Origin: Symbioplanes lichenis
GTDB lineage: Bacteria; Actinomycetota; Actinomycetes; Mycobacteriales; Micromonosporaceae
DNA length: 50,657 nucleotides
Assembly (NCBI RefSeq): GCF_030709675.1
Contig: NZ_JAUZQD010000031.1
Coordinates: forward strand, 1 to 50,657
Reading direction: 5' to 3'
The position numbers were made by a program, and so were the translations under genes. Shown here piece after piece: positions 43,232-50,657 of the stretch (within the stretch, counting starts at the first letter, position 1; each line of letters starts with the position of its first letter). Below the pieces are notes generated by a model. That model saw nothing but the letters and a program-made list of their open reading frames with translations. It ran no database searches and had not been told where the DNA came from.

Positions 43232-43253
43232 GTTAAGACCGCGTCAAGAAGCC
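43232..43253 (+). promoter_or_regulatory. 11-bp direct repeat, probable KdpE (OmpR-family) site
   Basis: GTTAAGACCGC and GTCAAGAAGCC lie head to tail with an 11-bp period (7 of 11 identical), the arrangement used by OmpR/KdpE-type response regulators. A -10 candidate TAGTCA (43265-43270) follows 11 bp later, placing the repeats over the -35 position. Confidence 0.5.
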
Positions 43254-43266
43254 GCCCGCCCGCGTA

Positions 43267-43289
43267 GTCATCGCGTGAACGCCGATGAC
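43267..43289 (+). promoter_or_regulatory. inverted repeat at the presumed kdp transcription start
   Basis: GTCATCG (43267-43273) and CGATGAC (43283-43289), 9-nt loop. It overlaps the -10 candidate and start region, 66 nt before the first kdp-operon peptide. It may be an operator or a 5' RNA stem. The remainder of the 43119-43354 gap shows nothing else I can identify. Confidence 0.4.
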
Positions 43290-43354
43290 GCGGGGCCGGA
43301 GGCGCGCTGAGCTTGCACAGCACCAAGCAGGCAATCCCCCTTCAAGGAGTCCTC

Positions 43355-43438
43355 GTGGCCGACGTCGTGTTCGTCCTTCTCACGGTGGCGCTGTTCGCAG
43401 CGCTGACCGTGCTGGTCCGGGCGGTCGAACGCTCGTGA
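43355..43438 (+). CDS. 27-aa membrane peptide at the head of the kdp operon
   Basis: VADVVFVLLTVALFAALTV, then VRAVERS. It is one transmembrane helix with a short basic tail, similar in size and style to KdpF. GTG 43355 has AAGGAG 6 nt upstream, and its stop overlaps the kdpF start (GTGA at 43435-43438). Small ORFs of this kind often precede kdpF in actinomycetes but are rarely annotated; it may stabilise the Kdp complex. Confidence 0.65.
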   Translation: MADVVFVLLTVALFAALTVLVRAVERS

Positions 43439-43524
43439 GCGCCGTCAATCTCATCGGTCTGGTCGTGGCCGTGCTGCTCGGCGGCTTCATGGTGGCCGCC
43501 CTGCTCTTCCCGGAGAAGTTCTGA
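43435..43524 (+). CDS. kdpF: KdpF, small subunit of the potassium-transporting ATPase
   Basis: 29 residues: VSAVNLIGLVVAVLLGG then FMVAALLFPEKF. The single helix and the terminal LxxPEKF are typical of actinobacterial KdpF, which stabilises the KdpABC complex. The start GTG overlaps the preceding peptide's stop; its stop shares one base with the kdpA ATG (TGATG, 43522-43526). Confidence 0.85.
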   Translation: MSAVNLIGLVVAVLLGGFMVAALLFPEKF

Positions 43525-45170
43525 TGGCCGGCTGGATCTTCGTCGTCACCCTCGTGCTCGCCGTCGTCGCGGCCTATCGCCCGTTCGGCGACTACATGCA
43601 CCGCGTCGTCACCGGCACCCGGCACAGCGTCGCCGAGCGCGGCCTCTATCGCCTCGTCGGCGTCGACCCGGCCGCCGGGCAGAGCTGGGGCGTCTACGCC
43701 CGCAGCGTCCTGGCCTTCTCCGCGGTCTCGATCCTCTTCCTCTACCTCTTCCTGCGCGTGCAGGACAAGCTGTGGCTCTCGCTCGGCCTGCCCGCCGTGC
43801 CGGACCACATCGCCTGGAACACCGCGGTCAGCTTCGTGACCAACACCAACTGGCAGGCGTACGCCGGGGAGTCGACCCTCGGGCACCTGGTCCAGATGGC
43901 CGGGCTGGCCGTGCAGAACTTCGTGTCCGCCGCGGTCGGCATCGCCGTGGCTGTCGCGTTCATCCGCGGTTTCGTGGCCCGCAAGCGCCCGGAGCTCGGC
44001 AACTTCTGGGTCGACCTGACCCGGATCACCCTGCGGATCCTGCTGCCGGTGAGCATCGTCGCCGCCCTGGTCTTCCTGGCCGCCGGCGCGGTGCAGAACC
44101 TCTCCGGCGGCACCGACGTCACCACGCTGACCGGCGCCACGCAGCACATCACCGGCGGCCCCGTCGCCTCGCAGGAGGCGATCAAGGAGCTGGGCACCAA
44201 CGGCGGCGGCTTCTCCAACGTCAACGCGGCGCACCCGTTCGAGAACCCGACGACCTGGACCAACTGGTTCCAGCTGTTCCTGATCCTGCTGATCCCGTTC
44301 AGCCTGCCGCGGGTCTTCGGCCGCCTGGCCGGTCAGAACCGGCAGGGGTACGCGATCGCCGCGGTCATGGCGGTCCTGGCGCTCGCGAGTGTCGCACTGA
44401 CCGTCGCCTTCGAGGTGCACGGCGCCGGCACGGTGCCGCAGGCCGTGGGCTCGGCGATGGAGGGCAAGGAGACCCGCTTCGGGGTGCCGGGCTCGGCGGT
44501 CTACGCGGCGATCACCACGCTGACCTCGACCGGCTCGGTCAACTCGTTCCACGACTCGTACACGTCCTTCGGCGGCATGATGCCGATGATCAACATGATG
44601 CTGGGCGAGGTGGCCCCCGGCGGCACCGGCTCCGGCCTCTACGGGCTGCTGATCCTGGCGATCATCACGGTCTTCGTGGCCGGGCTGATGGTCGGCCGCA
44701 CGCCGGAGTACCTGGGCAAGAAGATCGGCGCCCGCGAGATGAAGCTCGCCTCGTCGTACTTCCTGATCACCCCGGCGCTCGTGCTCGCCGGCACGGCTGC
44801 GGCCTTCGCCACCGGCAACAACAGCACGGCGCTCAACTCCGGGCCGCACGGCCTCTCCGAGGTTCTGTACGCCTTCACCAGCGCCGCCAACAACAACGGC
44901 TCGGCGTTCGGCGGCATCACGGTCAACACGCCGTGGTGGGACACCGCCCTGGGCCTGGCGATGCTGCTCGGCCGGTTCCTGCCGATCGTGCTCGTGCTCG
45001 CCCTCGCCGGCGCCCTCGCCCGGCAGAAGGTCACCCCCGAGTCGGAGGGCACGTTGCCCACCCACCAGCCCCTCTTCGTCGGCATGGTCGTCGGCGTGAC
45101 GGTCGTGCTCGTCGCCCTCACCTTCCTCCCCGCGCTCGCGCTCGGACCCATCGCCGAAGGCTTGTCATGA
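43524..45170 (+). CDS. kdpA: KdpA, potassium-binding and translocating subunit
   Basis: Membrane protein of 548 residues, the K+ channel-like subunit of the high-affinity Kdp pump, with about 10 helices. Selectivity-filter-like loops can be seen: SFVTNTNWQAY, ELGTNGGGFSNVNAAHPFENPT, TSTGSVNSFHDS and TSAANNNGSAFGG. GEVAPGGTGSGLYG is also conserved. The length matches the family. It overlaps kdpB by 4 bp (ATGA). Confidence 0.97.
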   Translation: MAGWIFVVTLVLAVVAAYRPFGDYMHRVVTGTRHSVAERGLYRLVGVDPAAGQSWGVYARSVLAFSAVSILFLYLFLRVQDKLWLSLGLPAVPDHIAWNTAVSFVTNTNWQAYAGESTLGHLVQMAGLAVQNFVSAAVGIAVAVAFIRGFVARKRPELGNFWVDLTRITLRILLPVSIVAALVFLAAGAVQNLSGGTDVTTLTGATQHITGGPVASQEAIKELGTNGGGFSNVNAAHPFENPTTWTNWFQLFLILLIPFSLPRVFGRLAGQNRQGYAIAAVMAVLALASVALTVAFEVHGAGTVPQAVGSAMEGKETRFGVPGSAVYAAITTLTSTGSVNSFHDSYTSFGGMMPMINMMLGEVAPGGTGSGLYGLLILAIITVFVAGLMVGRTPEYLGKKIGAREMKLASSYFLITPALVLAGTAAAFATGNNSTALNSGPHGLSEVLYAFTSAANNNGSAFGGITVNTPWWDTALGLAMLLGRFLPIVLVLALAGALARQKVTPESEGTLPTHQPLFVGMVVGVTVVLVALTFLPALALGPIAEGLS

Positions 45171-47290
45171 CCCCATCCAACCGCCCCACCACCGCCCCTG
45201 ACCGGTCTGAAGGATCAACCCTTCTGCTGGAAAAGCCCGCCACCGTACGCAAACCCGCCGTGCAAGACCCCGCACAGCTCTGGAAAGCGTTGCCGGAGGC
45301 GCTGGCCAAGCTCGACCCGCGCACGTTGTGGCGCAACCCCGTCATGCTCATCGTCGAGGTCGGCGCGCTCTTCACCACCGTGCTGTCGATCGCCCGGCCG
45401 AGCACCCTGTCCTGGATCATCACCGGCTGGCTCTGGCTCACCGTGGTCTTCGCCAACCTGGCCGAGGCCGTCGCCGAGGGCCGGGGCAAGGCGCAGGCCG
45501 CCACGCTGCGGCAGTCGAAGCGGGACACCGTCGCCCGGCGGCTGGTCGACGGCGTCGAGCGGGCGACCCCGGCGACCGAGCTGAAGCAGGGCGACCTGGT
45601 CGTCGTGGAGGCCGGCGAGATCATCCCGGGCGACGGCGACGTGGTCGAGGGCATCGCCAGCGTGGACGAGTCGGCCATCACCGGCGAGTCGGCCCCGGTG
45701 ATCCGCGAGTCGGGCGGCGACCGCTCGGCCGTCACGGGCGGCACGAAGGTGCTCTCGGACCGGATCGTCGTCACGATCACCCAGAAGCCGGGCGAGAGCT
45801 TCGTCGACCGGATGATCGCGCTGGTCGAGGGGGCCAACCGGCAGAAGACCCCGAACGAGATCGCGCTCAACATCCTGCTCGCCGCGCTCACCCTGGTCTT
45901 CCTGCTGTCCGTGGTCACGCTGCAGCCCCTCGCCATCTTCTCCAAGGCGTGGCAGGCGGCGGCCCCGGACACCGCGGCGATCGACAGCCACGGCATCACC
46001 GGCATCGTGCTCGTCTCGCTCATCGTCTGCCTGATCCCGACCACGATCGGCGCCCTGCTGTCCGCGATCGGCATCGCCGGCATGGACCGCCTGGTGCAAC
46101 GCAACGTGCTCGCGATGAGCGGGCGCGCGGTCGAGGCGGCCGGTGACGTCAACACGCTGCTGCTCGACAAGACCGGCACGATCACGTTGGGGAACCGGCA
46201 GGCGGCTGAGTTCGTACCCGTCAATGGTGTGTCGGCCGCGACCCTCGCGGACGCCGCGCAGCTCGCCAGCCTGGCCGACGAGACGCCCGAGGGGCGCTCG
46301 ATCGTGGTGCTGGCCAAGGAGCAGTTCGGGCTGCGCGAGCGGGAGCCGGGGCTGATCGCCGGGGCGACGTTCGTGCCGTTCACCGCGCAGACCCGGATGA
46401 GCGGCGTCGACCTCGACGGCCGGCAGATCCGCAAGGGCGCCGCGACCGCCGTGCTCAAGTGGGCGCGGACCAACCCGGTCGAGGTGACCGACATCGTCGA
46501 GCGGATCAGCAGCTCGGGCGGCACGCCGCTGGTCGTCGCGTCCAGCGTCGACGGTGTGCTCGGCGTCATCCACCTCAAGGACGTCGTCAAGTCCGGCATG
46601 CGCGAGCGCTTCGCCGAGATGCGGCGCATGGGCATCCGGACGGTCATGATCACGGGCGACAACCCGCAGACCGCCAAGGCGATCGCGGACGAGGCCGGCG
46701 TCGACGACTTCCTGGCCGAGGCGACGCCCGAGGACAAGCTGGCGCTGATCAAGAAGGAGCAGGAGGGCGGCCGGCTGGTCGCGATGACCGGCGACGGCAC
46801 CAACGACGCGCCGGCGCTGGCCCAGGCCGACGTCGGCGTGGCCATGAACACCGGCACGTCGGCCGCCAAGGAGGCCGGCAACATGGTCGACCTCGACAGC
46901 GACCCGACCAAGCTCATCGAGATCGTGGAGATCGGCAAGCAGCTGCTCATCACCCGCGGCGCGCTGACGACCTTCTCGATCACCAACGACATCGCCAAGT
47001 ACTTCGCGATCATCCCGGCCGTGTTCGCCGCGGTCTATCCGGGCCTCGACGCGCTCAACGTCATGCGCCTGCACTCGCCGGGCTCGGCCATCCTGTCCGC
47101 GGTCGTCTTCAACGCCCTCGTGATCGTCGCGCTGATCCCGCTCGCCCTGCGCGGCGTGCGCTACCGGCCGTCGTCGGCCGCGGCCCTGCTACGGCGCAAC
47201 CTGCTCGTCTACGGCCTCGGCGGCGTCGTCGCGCCCTTCCTCGGCATCAAGCTCATCGACCTCCTCGTCCAGTTCATCCCCGGGATCTGA
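45167..47290 (+). CDS. kdpB: KdpB, P-type ATPase subunit
   Basis: P-type ATPase of 707 residues that powers K+ uptake. The phosphorylated Asp is D334 in DKTGTITLGN. Other motifs: TGESAPVIRESGGDRSAVTGG (actuator), TPEGRSIVVLAK and KGAATAV (nucleotide domain), MITGDNPQTAKAIA, and MTGDGTNDAPALAQADVGVAMN. Start ATG 45167 overlaps the kdpA stop; the N-terminal tail before LWKALPEALAKLDPR is long and Pro/Thr-rich. The kdpC gene begins 6 nt after the stop. Confidence 0.97.
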   Translation: MTPSNRPTTAPDRSEGSTLLLEKPATVRKPAVQDPAQLWKALPEALAKLDPRTLWRNPVMLIVEVGALFTTVLSIARPSTLSWIITGWLWLTVVFANLAEAVAEGRGKAQAATLRQSKRDTVARRLVDGVERATPATELKQGDLVVVEAGEIIPGDGDVVEGIASVDESAITGESAPVIRESGGDRSAVTGGTKVLSDRIVVTITQKPGESFVDRMIALVEGANRQKTPNEIALNILLAALTLVFLLSVVTLQPLAIFSKAWQAAAPDTAAIDSHGITGIVLVSLIVCLIPTTIGALLSAIGIAGMDRLVQRNVLAMSGRAVEAAGDVNTLLLDKTGTITLGNRQAAEFVPVNGVSAATLADAAQLASLADETPEGRSIVVLAKEQFGLREREPGLIAGATFVPFTAQTRMSGVDLDGRQIRKGAATAVLKWARTNPVEVTDIVERISSSGGTPLVVASSVDGVLGVIHLKDVVKSGMRERFAEMRRMGIRTVMITGDNPQTAKAIADEAGVDDFLAEATPEDKLALIKKEQEGGRLVAMTGDGTNDAPALAQADVGVAMNTGTSAAKEAGNMVDLDSDPTKLIEIVEIGKQLLITRGALTTFSITNDIAKYFAIIPAVFAAVYPGLDALNVMRLHSPGSAILSAVVFNALVIVALIPLALRGVRYRPSSAAALLRRNLLVYGLGGVVAPFLGIKLIDLLVQFIPGI

Positions 47291-47295
47291 TCACC

Positions 47296-48159
47296 ATGCG
47301 TCTGCCCTCGTGGCTCGCCCAGCACCTCGCCGCCCTGCGCGCCCTGCTGGTCCTGACCGTCCTCACCGGCCTGCTCTACCCCCTCCTCCTGGTCGCCGCC
47401 GGCCGCCTTCCGGGTTTGTCGGATAAATCGGACGGCTCGCTCCTCAGCGTGGGGGGAAGAACGGTCGGCAGCTCGTTGATCGGCCAGTCGTTCGCCGACG
47501 CCGACGGCAACGCCGACCCGCGCTATTTCCAGTCGCGCCCGTCCGCCGCCGGCGACGGCTACGACCCCACCGCCACCTCGGCCAGCAACCTCGGTCCCGA
47601 AAGCGTGGTTGACACCCTCTCCGAGGATCCGGACGACGCCGCGCCGAGCCTGCTGACCCAGGTCTGCGCCCGCAGCGTGGCGGTGGGCAAACTCGAAGGC
47701 GTCGACGGCAGCCGGCCCTACTGCACCACCGACGGCGTCGGAGCGGTCCTCGCCGTCTTCCACCGCGACGGCTTCACCGGCCCGATCACCCGCGTGGTCT
47801 CGGTCAACCAGACCGGCACACCGTTCGTCGCCACCTACGAGGGTGTGACGGTCGAGCCCGCGACGATCGGCGAGGACTACCAGGCGCTCGGCGGGGTGAT
47901 CACCCCGATCCGCGGTTCCGTGACCCGTTCGGTGGTCCCGGCCGACGCGGTCACGGCCAGTGCCAGCGGGCTCGATCCGCACATCAGCCCGGCCTACGCG
48001 CAGTTGCAGGTGCCACGCATCGCTCGCGAGCGGGGCTTGACCCAGGACGCCGTACGGACAATGGTGCGGAAGCACACCGACGGCCGCGCCCTCGGCTTCC
48101 TCGGCGAGCCGGCGGTCAACGTGCTCGAGCTCAACCTGGCCCTCGACGAAGGCAGGTGA
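47296..48159 (+). CDS. kdpC: KdpC, chaperone-like subunit (long actinobacterial form)
   Basis: 287 residues, against ~190 in E. coli. One N-terminal helix (~16-37) anchors it. The standard blocks are present: GSSLIGQSFADADGNADPRYFQSRPSA (given here in part), ASNLGPES, and VPADAVTASASGLDPHISPAYAQ with VNVLELNLALDE at the end. Between ASNLGP and VPADAV is an extra ~100-residue segment with two cysteines (QVCARS and RPYCTT); comparable insertions occur in other actinobacterial KdpC proteins. The stop overlaps the kdpD GTG by 4 bp. Confidence 0.95.
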   Translation: MRLPSWLAQHLAALRALLVLTVLTGLLYPLLLVAAGRLPGLSDKSDGSLLSVGGRTVGSSLIGQSFADADGNADPRYFQSRPSAAGDGYDPTATSASNLGPESVVDTLSEDPDDAAPSLLTQVCARSVAVGKLEGVDGSRPYCTTDGVGAVLAVFHRDGFTGPITRVVSVNQTGTPFVATYEGVTVEPATIGEDYQALGGVITPIRGSVTRSVVPADAVTASASGLDPHISPAYAQLQVPRIARERGLTQDAVRTMVRKHTDGRALGFLGEPAVNVLELNLALDEGR

Positions 48160-50645
48160 CGGCTATGGTGCGCGGGGAGCTCCGCATCTATCTCGGCGCC
48201 GCGCCGGGCGTCGGGAAGACGTACACGATGCTGGAGGAAGCGCACCGGCGGGCCGAGCGCGGCACCGACGTGGTCATCGGCTTCGTGGAGACCCACGGCC
48301 GCGAACACACGCAGAACATGATCGGCGAGCTCGAGGTGATCCCGCGCACGGAGATGCCGTACCGCGGCGCGGGCTTCACCGAGATGGACCTCGACGCGAT
48401 CCTGGCCCGCCGGCCCGAGCTCGCCGTGGTGGACGAGCTGGCGCACACCAACGTGCCCGGCGCCCGCCACGGCAAGCGCTGGGAGGACGTGCGGGAGCTG
48501 CTCGACGCCGGGATCGACGTGCTGACCACGGTCAACGTCCAGCACCTGGAGTCGCTCAACGACGTGGTCGCCCGGATCACGGGCGTCGAGCAGCGGGAGA
48601 CCGTACCGGATGCCGTCGTGCGCGCGGCGGAGCAGGTCGAGCTGGTCGACATGACGCCCGAGGCGCTGCGCCGGCGGATGGCGCACGGCAACATCTACCG
48701 CCCGGAGAAGATCGACGCGGCGCTCGGCAACTATTTCCGGACGGGCAACCTCACCGCCCTGCGCGAGCTGGCCCTGCTGTGGCTGGCGGACAAGGTCGAG
48801 GACCAGCTCGGCAAGTACCGCGCCGACCACCGCATCGACAAGACGTGGGAGACCCGGGAACGGGTTCTGGTCGCGCTGACCGGTGGCCCGGAGGGCGAGA
48901 CGCTGATCCGCCGGGCCACCCGGATCGCCGCCCGCACCAAGGGCGCCGACCTGCTGGCCGTGCACGTGGCGCGCAACGACGGGCTGCACGGCGCCGACCC
49001 GGCGACCCTGGCCCGGCAGCGGGTCCTGGTCGAGAGCCTCGGCGGCTCGTACCACCAGGTGGCCGGGCCCGACATCCCGCAGGCGCTGCTCGACTTCGCC
49101 CGCGCGGTCAACGCCACGCAGATCGTGCTCGGCGCCTCCAGCCGCGGGCGGCTCGCGCAGATGTTCTCGGCCGGCGTGGGCGCGACCACCACGGCGCTGT
49201 CGGGAACCATCGACGTGCACCTCGTGCCGCACGAGCGGGCCGGGGCCGGGCGTCGCGGCCGCCTTCCCGCCGCGCTGTCCCGGGGCCGGCGCATCGCGGG
49301 CTTCGTCGCCGTGCTCGCCGGGCTGCCCGTCCTCACGACGCTGCTGAGCATCGGGCCGGGCCTCTCGCTGATCAACGACATCCTGCTCTTCCTCGCGGCC
49401 GTCGTCGGCGTCGCCCTGATCGGCGGTCTCGGGCCGGCCCTGCTCGCCGCGGTCGCCGGATCGCTGCTGCTCAACTACTTCTTCACCCCGCCGGTGCGGC
49501 GGTTCACCATCGCCGAGGGCGACAACCTGCTCGCGCTGGCCGTCTTCATCGTGGTGGCCCTCGCGGTCAGCTGGGTCGTCGACACCGCCGCCCGCAAGAC
49601 CCGGCAGGCCGCCCAGGCCGGAGCGGACGCGCAGACCCTGGCCACCGTCGCGGGCAGCGTGCTGCGCGGCGACCGGCCGCTGATCGCGCTGATGGAACGG
49701 CTGGCCGAGACCTTCTCGCTGCGCTCGGTCACGCTGCTGGACCAGGGCGTCGTCGTGGCCAGCGTGGGGGAGAAGCCGTGCACCAGCCCCGGCGACTCGG
49801 ATGTCGAGGTCAAGGTGGACGACGATCTCGCCATGCTGCTCTGCGGCCGTCCCCTGGCGGCCAGCGACCGGCGCATCGTCGAGGCGTTCGCGGCCCAGGC
49901 GGCGGTCGCGCTGCGCCAGGAACGGCTGACCGCCGAGGCGGCCACCGCGAAACCCCTGGCCGAGGCGGACCGGTTGCGCACCGCGCTGCTCGCGGCGGTC
50001 AGCCATGATCTGCGTACGCCCCTCGCGTCCGCGAAGGCGGCGATCGCCAGCCTCCGCAGCCCCGACGTGGACTTCGGCGACCGGGACCGGGCGGACCTGC
50101 TCGCGACCGCCGACGAGTCGCTGGACCGGCTCATCCGGCTCGTCACGAACCTGCTCGACATGAGCCGCCTGCAGGCCGGGGCCCTGGGCGTGGCGGCGGC
50201 CGACATCGGGGCCGAGGAGATCGTGCCGCGTGTGCTCGACGACCTCGGGCCGGCCGGGCGTACCGTGCGGGTGCAAGTTCCCGAGGACCTGCCCGCCCTG
50301 CGCGCCGATCCCGGCCTGCTCGAACGCGTCCTGGTCAACCTCGCCGCGAACGCCCTGCGGCACAGCCCGCCCGACCGGCCGCCGATGATCTCCGCCAGCG
50401 CCCTGGGCGACACTGTCGAGTTCCGCGTCGCCGACCAGGGGCCCGGCATCCCGGGAGACCGATGGGACGACGTCTTCCTGCCGTTCCAGCGCCTCGGCGA
50501 CCGCGACAACCACACCGGCGTGGGGCTCGGGCTCGCCCTGGCCCGCGGGTTGACCGAGGCGATGGGCGGCACCCTCACACCCGACCACACCCCCGGAGGC
50601 GGCCTGACCATGATCGTGTCCCTGCCCACGGCGGCCCGCCCATGA
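48156..50645 (+). CDS. kdpD: KdpD, sensor histidine kinase of potassium limitation
   Basis: 829 residues. The KdpD N-terminal domain has Walker A GAAPGVGKTYTML (~14-26) and VVDELAHTNVPGARHGKRW. A universal-stress-protein domain follows (~230-365; LVALTGGPEGETLIRRA). Four transmembrane helices lie around 385-490, then a GAF-like region. The HisKA has H617 in AVSHDLRTPLASA and the ATPase lobe has NLAANALRHSPPDRPP and DQGPGIPGDRW. It phosphorylates KdpE to switch on kdp. GTG 48156 overlaps kdpC; ATG 48165 is an alternative. Co-transcription with its targets implies feedback. Confidence 0.96.
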   Translation: MTAMVRGELRIYLGAAPGVGKTYTMLEEAHRRAERGTDVVIGFVETHGREHTQNMIGELEVIPRTEMPYRGAGFTEMDLDAILARRPELAVVDELAHTNVPGARHGKRWEDVRELLDAGIDVLTTVNVQHLESLNDVVARITGVEQRETVPDAVVRAAEQVELVDMTPEALRRRMAHGNIYRPEKIDAALGNYFRTGNLTALRELALLWLADKVEDQLGKYRADHRIDKTWETRERVLVALTGGPEGETLIRRATRIAARTKGADLLAVHVARNDGLHGADPATLARQRVLVESLGGSYHQVAGPDIPQALLDFARAVNATQIVLGASSRGRLAQMFSAGVGATTTALSGTIDVHLVPHERAGAGRRGRLPAALSRGRRIAGFVAVLAGLPVLTTLLSIGPGLSLINDILLFLAAVVGVALIGGLGPALLAAVAGSLLLNYFFTPPVRRFTIAEGDNLLALAVFIVVALAVSWVVDTAARKTRQAAQAGADAQTLATVAGSVLRGDRPLIALMERLAETFSLRSVTLLDQGVVVASVGEKPCTSPGDSDVEVKVDDDLAMLLCGRPLAASDRRIVEAFAAQAAVALRQERLTAEAATAKPLAEADRLRTALLAAVSHDLRTPLASAKAAIASLRSPDVDFGDRDRADLLATADESLDRLIRLVTNLLDMSRLQAGALGVAAADIGAEEIVPRVLDDLGPAGRTVRVQVPEDLPALRADPGLLERVLVNLAANALRHSPPDRPPMISASALGDTVEFRVADQGPGIPGDRWDDVFLPFQRLGDRDNHTGVGLGLALARGLTEAMGGTLTPDHTPGGGLTMIVSLPTAARP

Positions 50646-50657
50646 CCCGCGTCCTGG
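50642..50657 (+). CDS. kdpE: start of KdpE response regulator (partial)
   Basis: Only MTRVL can be read before the window ends. The ATG overlaps the kdpD stop (ATGA, 50642-50645), and the N-terminus fits a receiver-domain first strand. The identity rests mostly on position behind kdpD. Confidence 0.7.

Noticed and set aside
43119..43354. c-di-AMP or other riboswitch before kdp
   Set aside because: The leader is short and shows one 7-bp stem only; no ydaO-type or other known riboswitch layout could be recognised.
47296..48159. Extra ~100-residue segment in KdpC as a novel domain
   Set aside because: Long KdpC forms with a comparable cysteine-containing insertion are, as far as I recall, usual in actinobacteria.

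Overview
The window is high-GC DNA with many GTG starts, ATGA/GTGA stop-start overlaps and actinobacterial gene families (F420-dependent oxidoreductase, BTAD/AfsR-type regulator, MmyB-like regulator, HspR-type operator, Kdp with a KdpF-sized peptide). It is almost certainly an actinomycete chromosome. The vanHAX genes together with many plant-polysaccharide hydrolases would suit a Micromonosporaceae (Actinoplanes-like) soil organism, but that genus-level guess is inference. No rRNA, tRNA, CRISPR array or intact mobile element was seen.

Layout. (1) 1-2.9 kb: end of a xylose-type sugar ABC transporter, then a secreted GH26-like hydrolase whose Shine-Dalgarno lies in a perfect hairpin. (2) 2.9-6.7 kb: an ADP-ribosylglycohydrolase fused to a CX5R phosphatase, a frameshifted gene and a possible glycosyltransferase remnant, a secreted transglycosylase-like protein, a small reverse-strand gene, and two kinds of short tandem repeat. 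(3) 6.7-8.2 kb: an F420-dependent oxidoreductase convergent with a TetR regulator; each has a copy of one 18-bp dyad in its promoter. (4) 8.1-12.4 kb: a reverse-strand GH115 alpha-glucuronidase plus SGNH esterase operon behind a clear promoter and operator. (5) 12.5-20.6 kb: siderophore-interacting protein, two YsnF/DUF2382 stress proteins separated by a real terminator, an unknown protein, lon with a HAIR/HspR element, a broken Uma2 nuclease, and a regulator/flavoprotein pair. (6) 20.6-26 kb: Tat-exported GH31 glycosidase, a truncated CoxS/CoxM molybdenum-hydroxylase remnant without its large subunit, and a leaderless mannonate dehydratase. (7) 26-28.4 kb: aminopeptidase N.

(8) 28.4-35.4 kb: a glycopeptide-resistance-type cluster. 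A MurG-like glycosyltransferase is divergent from an operon encoding a D-Ala-D-Ala-ligase-like domain fused to VanH, then VanA, VanX, a membrane protein and a class II aldolase-like protein. The ligase-like half of the fusion has lost most catalytic residues, so it looks like a pseudo-ligase tethered to the D-lactate dehydrogenase. This is the most unusual object in the window. No vanRS is present.

(9) 35.4-43.1 kb: a truncated monooxygenase and MarR regulator, a short AfsR-like regulator followed by a membrane multicopper oxidase, an alpha/beta hydrolase and SDR pair, a proline-repeat membrane protein, and an MFS transporter. (10) 43.2 kb to the end: a kdp potassium-uptake operon (27-aa membrane peptide, kdpF, kdpA, kdpB, kdpC, kdpD, start of kdpE), with every junction from the 27-aa peptide overlapping except kdpB/kdpC, and an OmpR-type direct repeat upstream.

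Common threads are xylan/glucuronoxylan/mannan use (ABC transporter, GH26, GH115, SGNH, GH31, ManD), cell-wall remodelling against glycopeptides, and stress or ion homeostasis (Lon, YsnF, Kdp).
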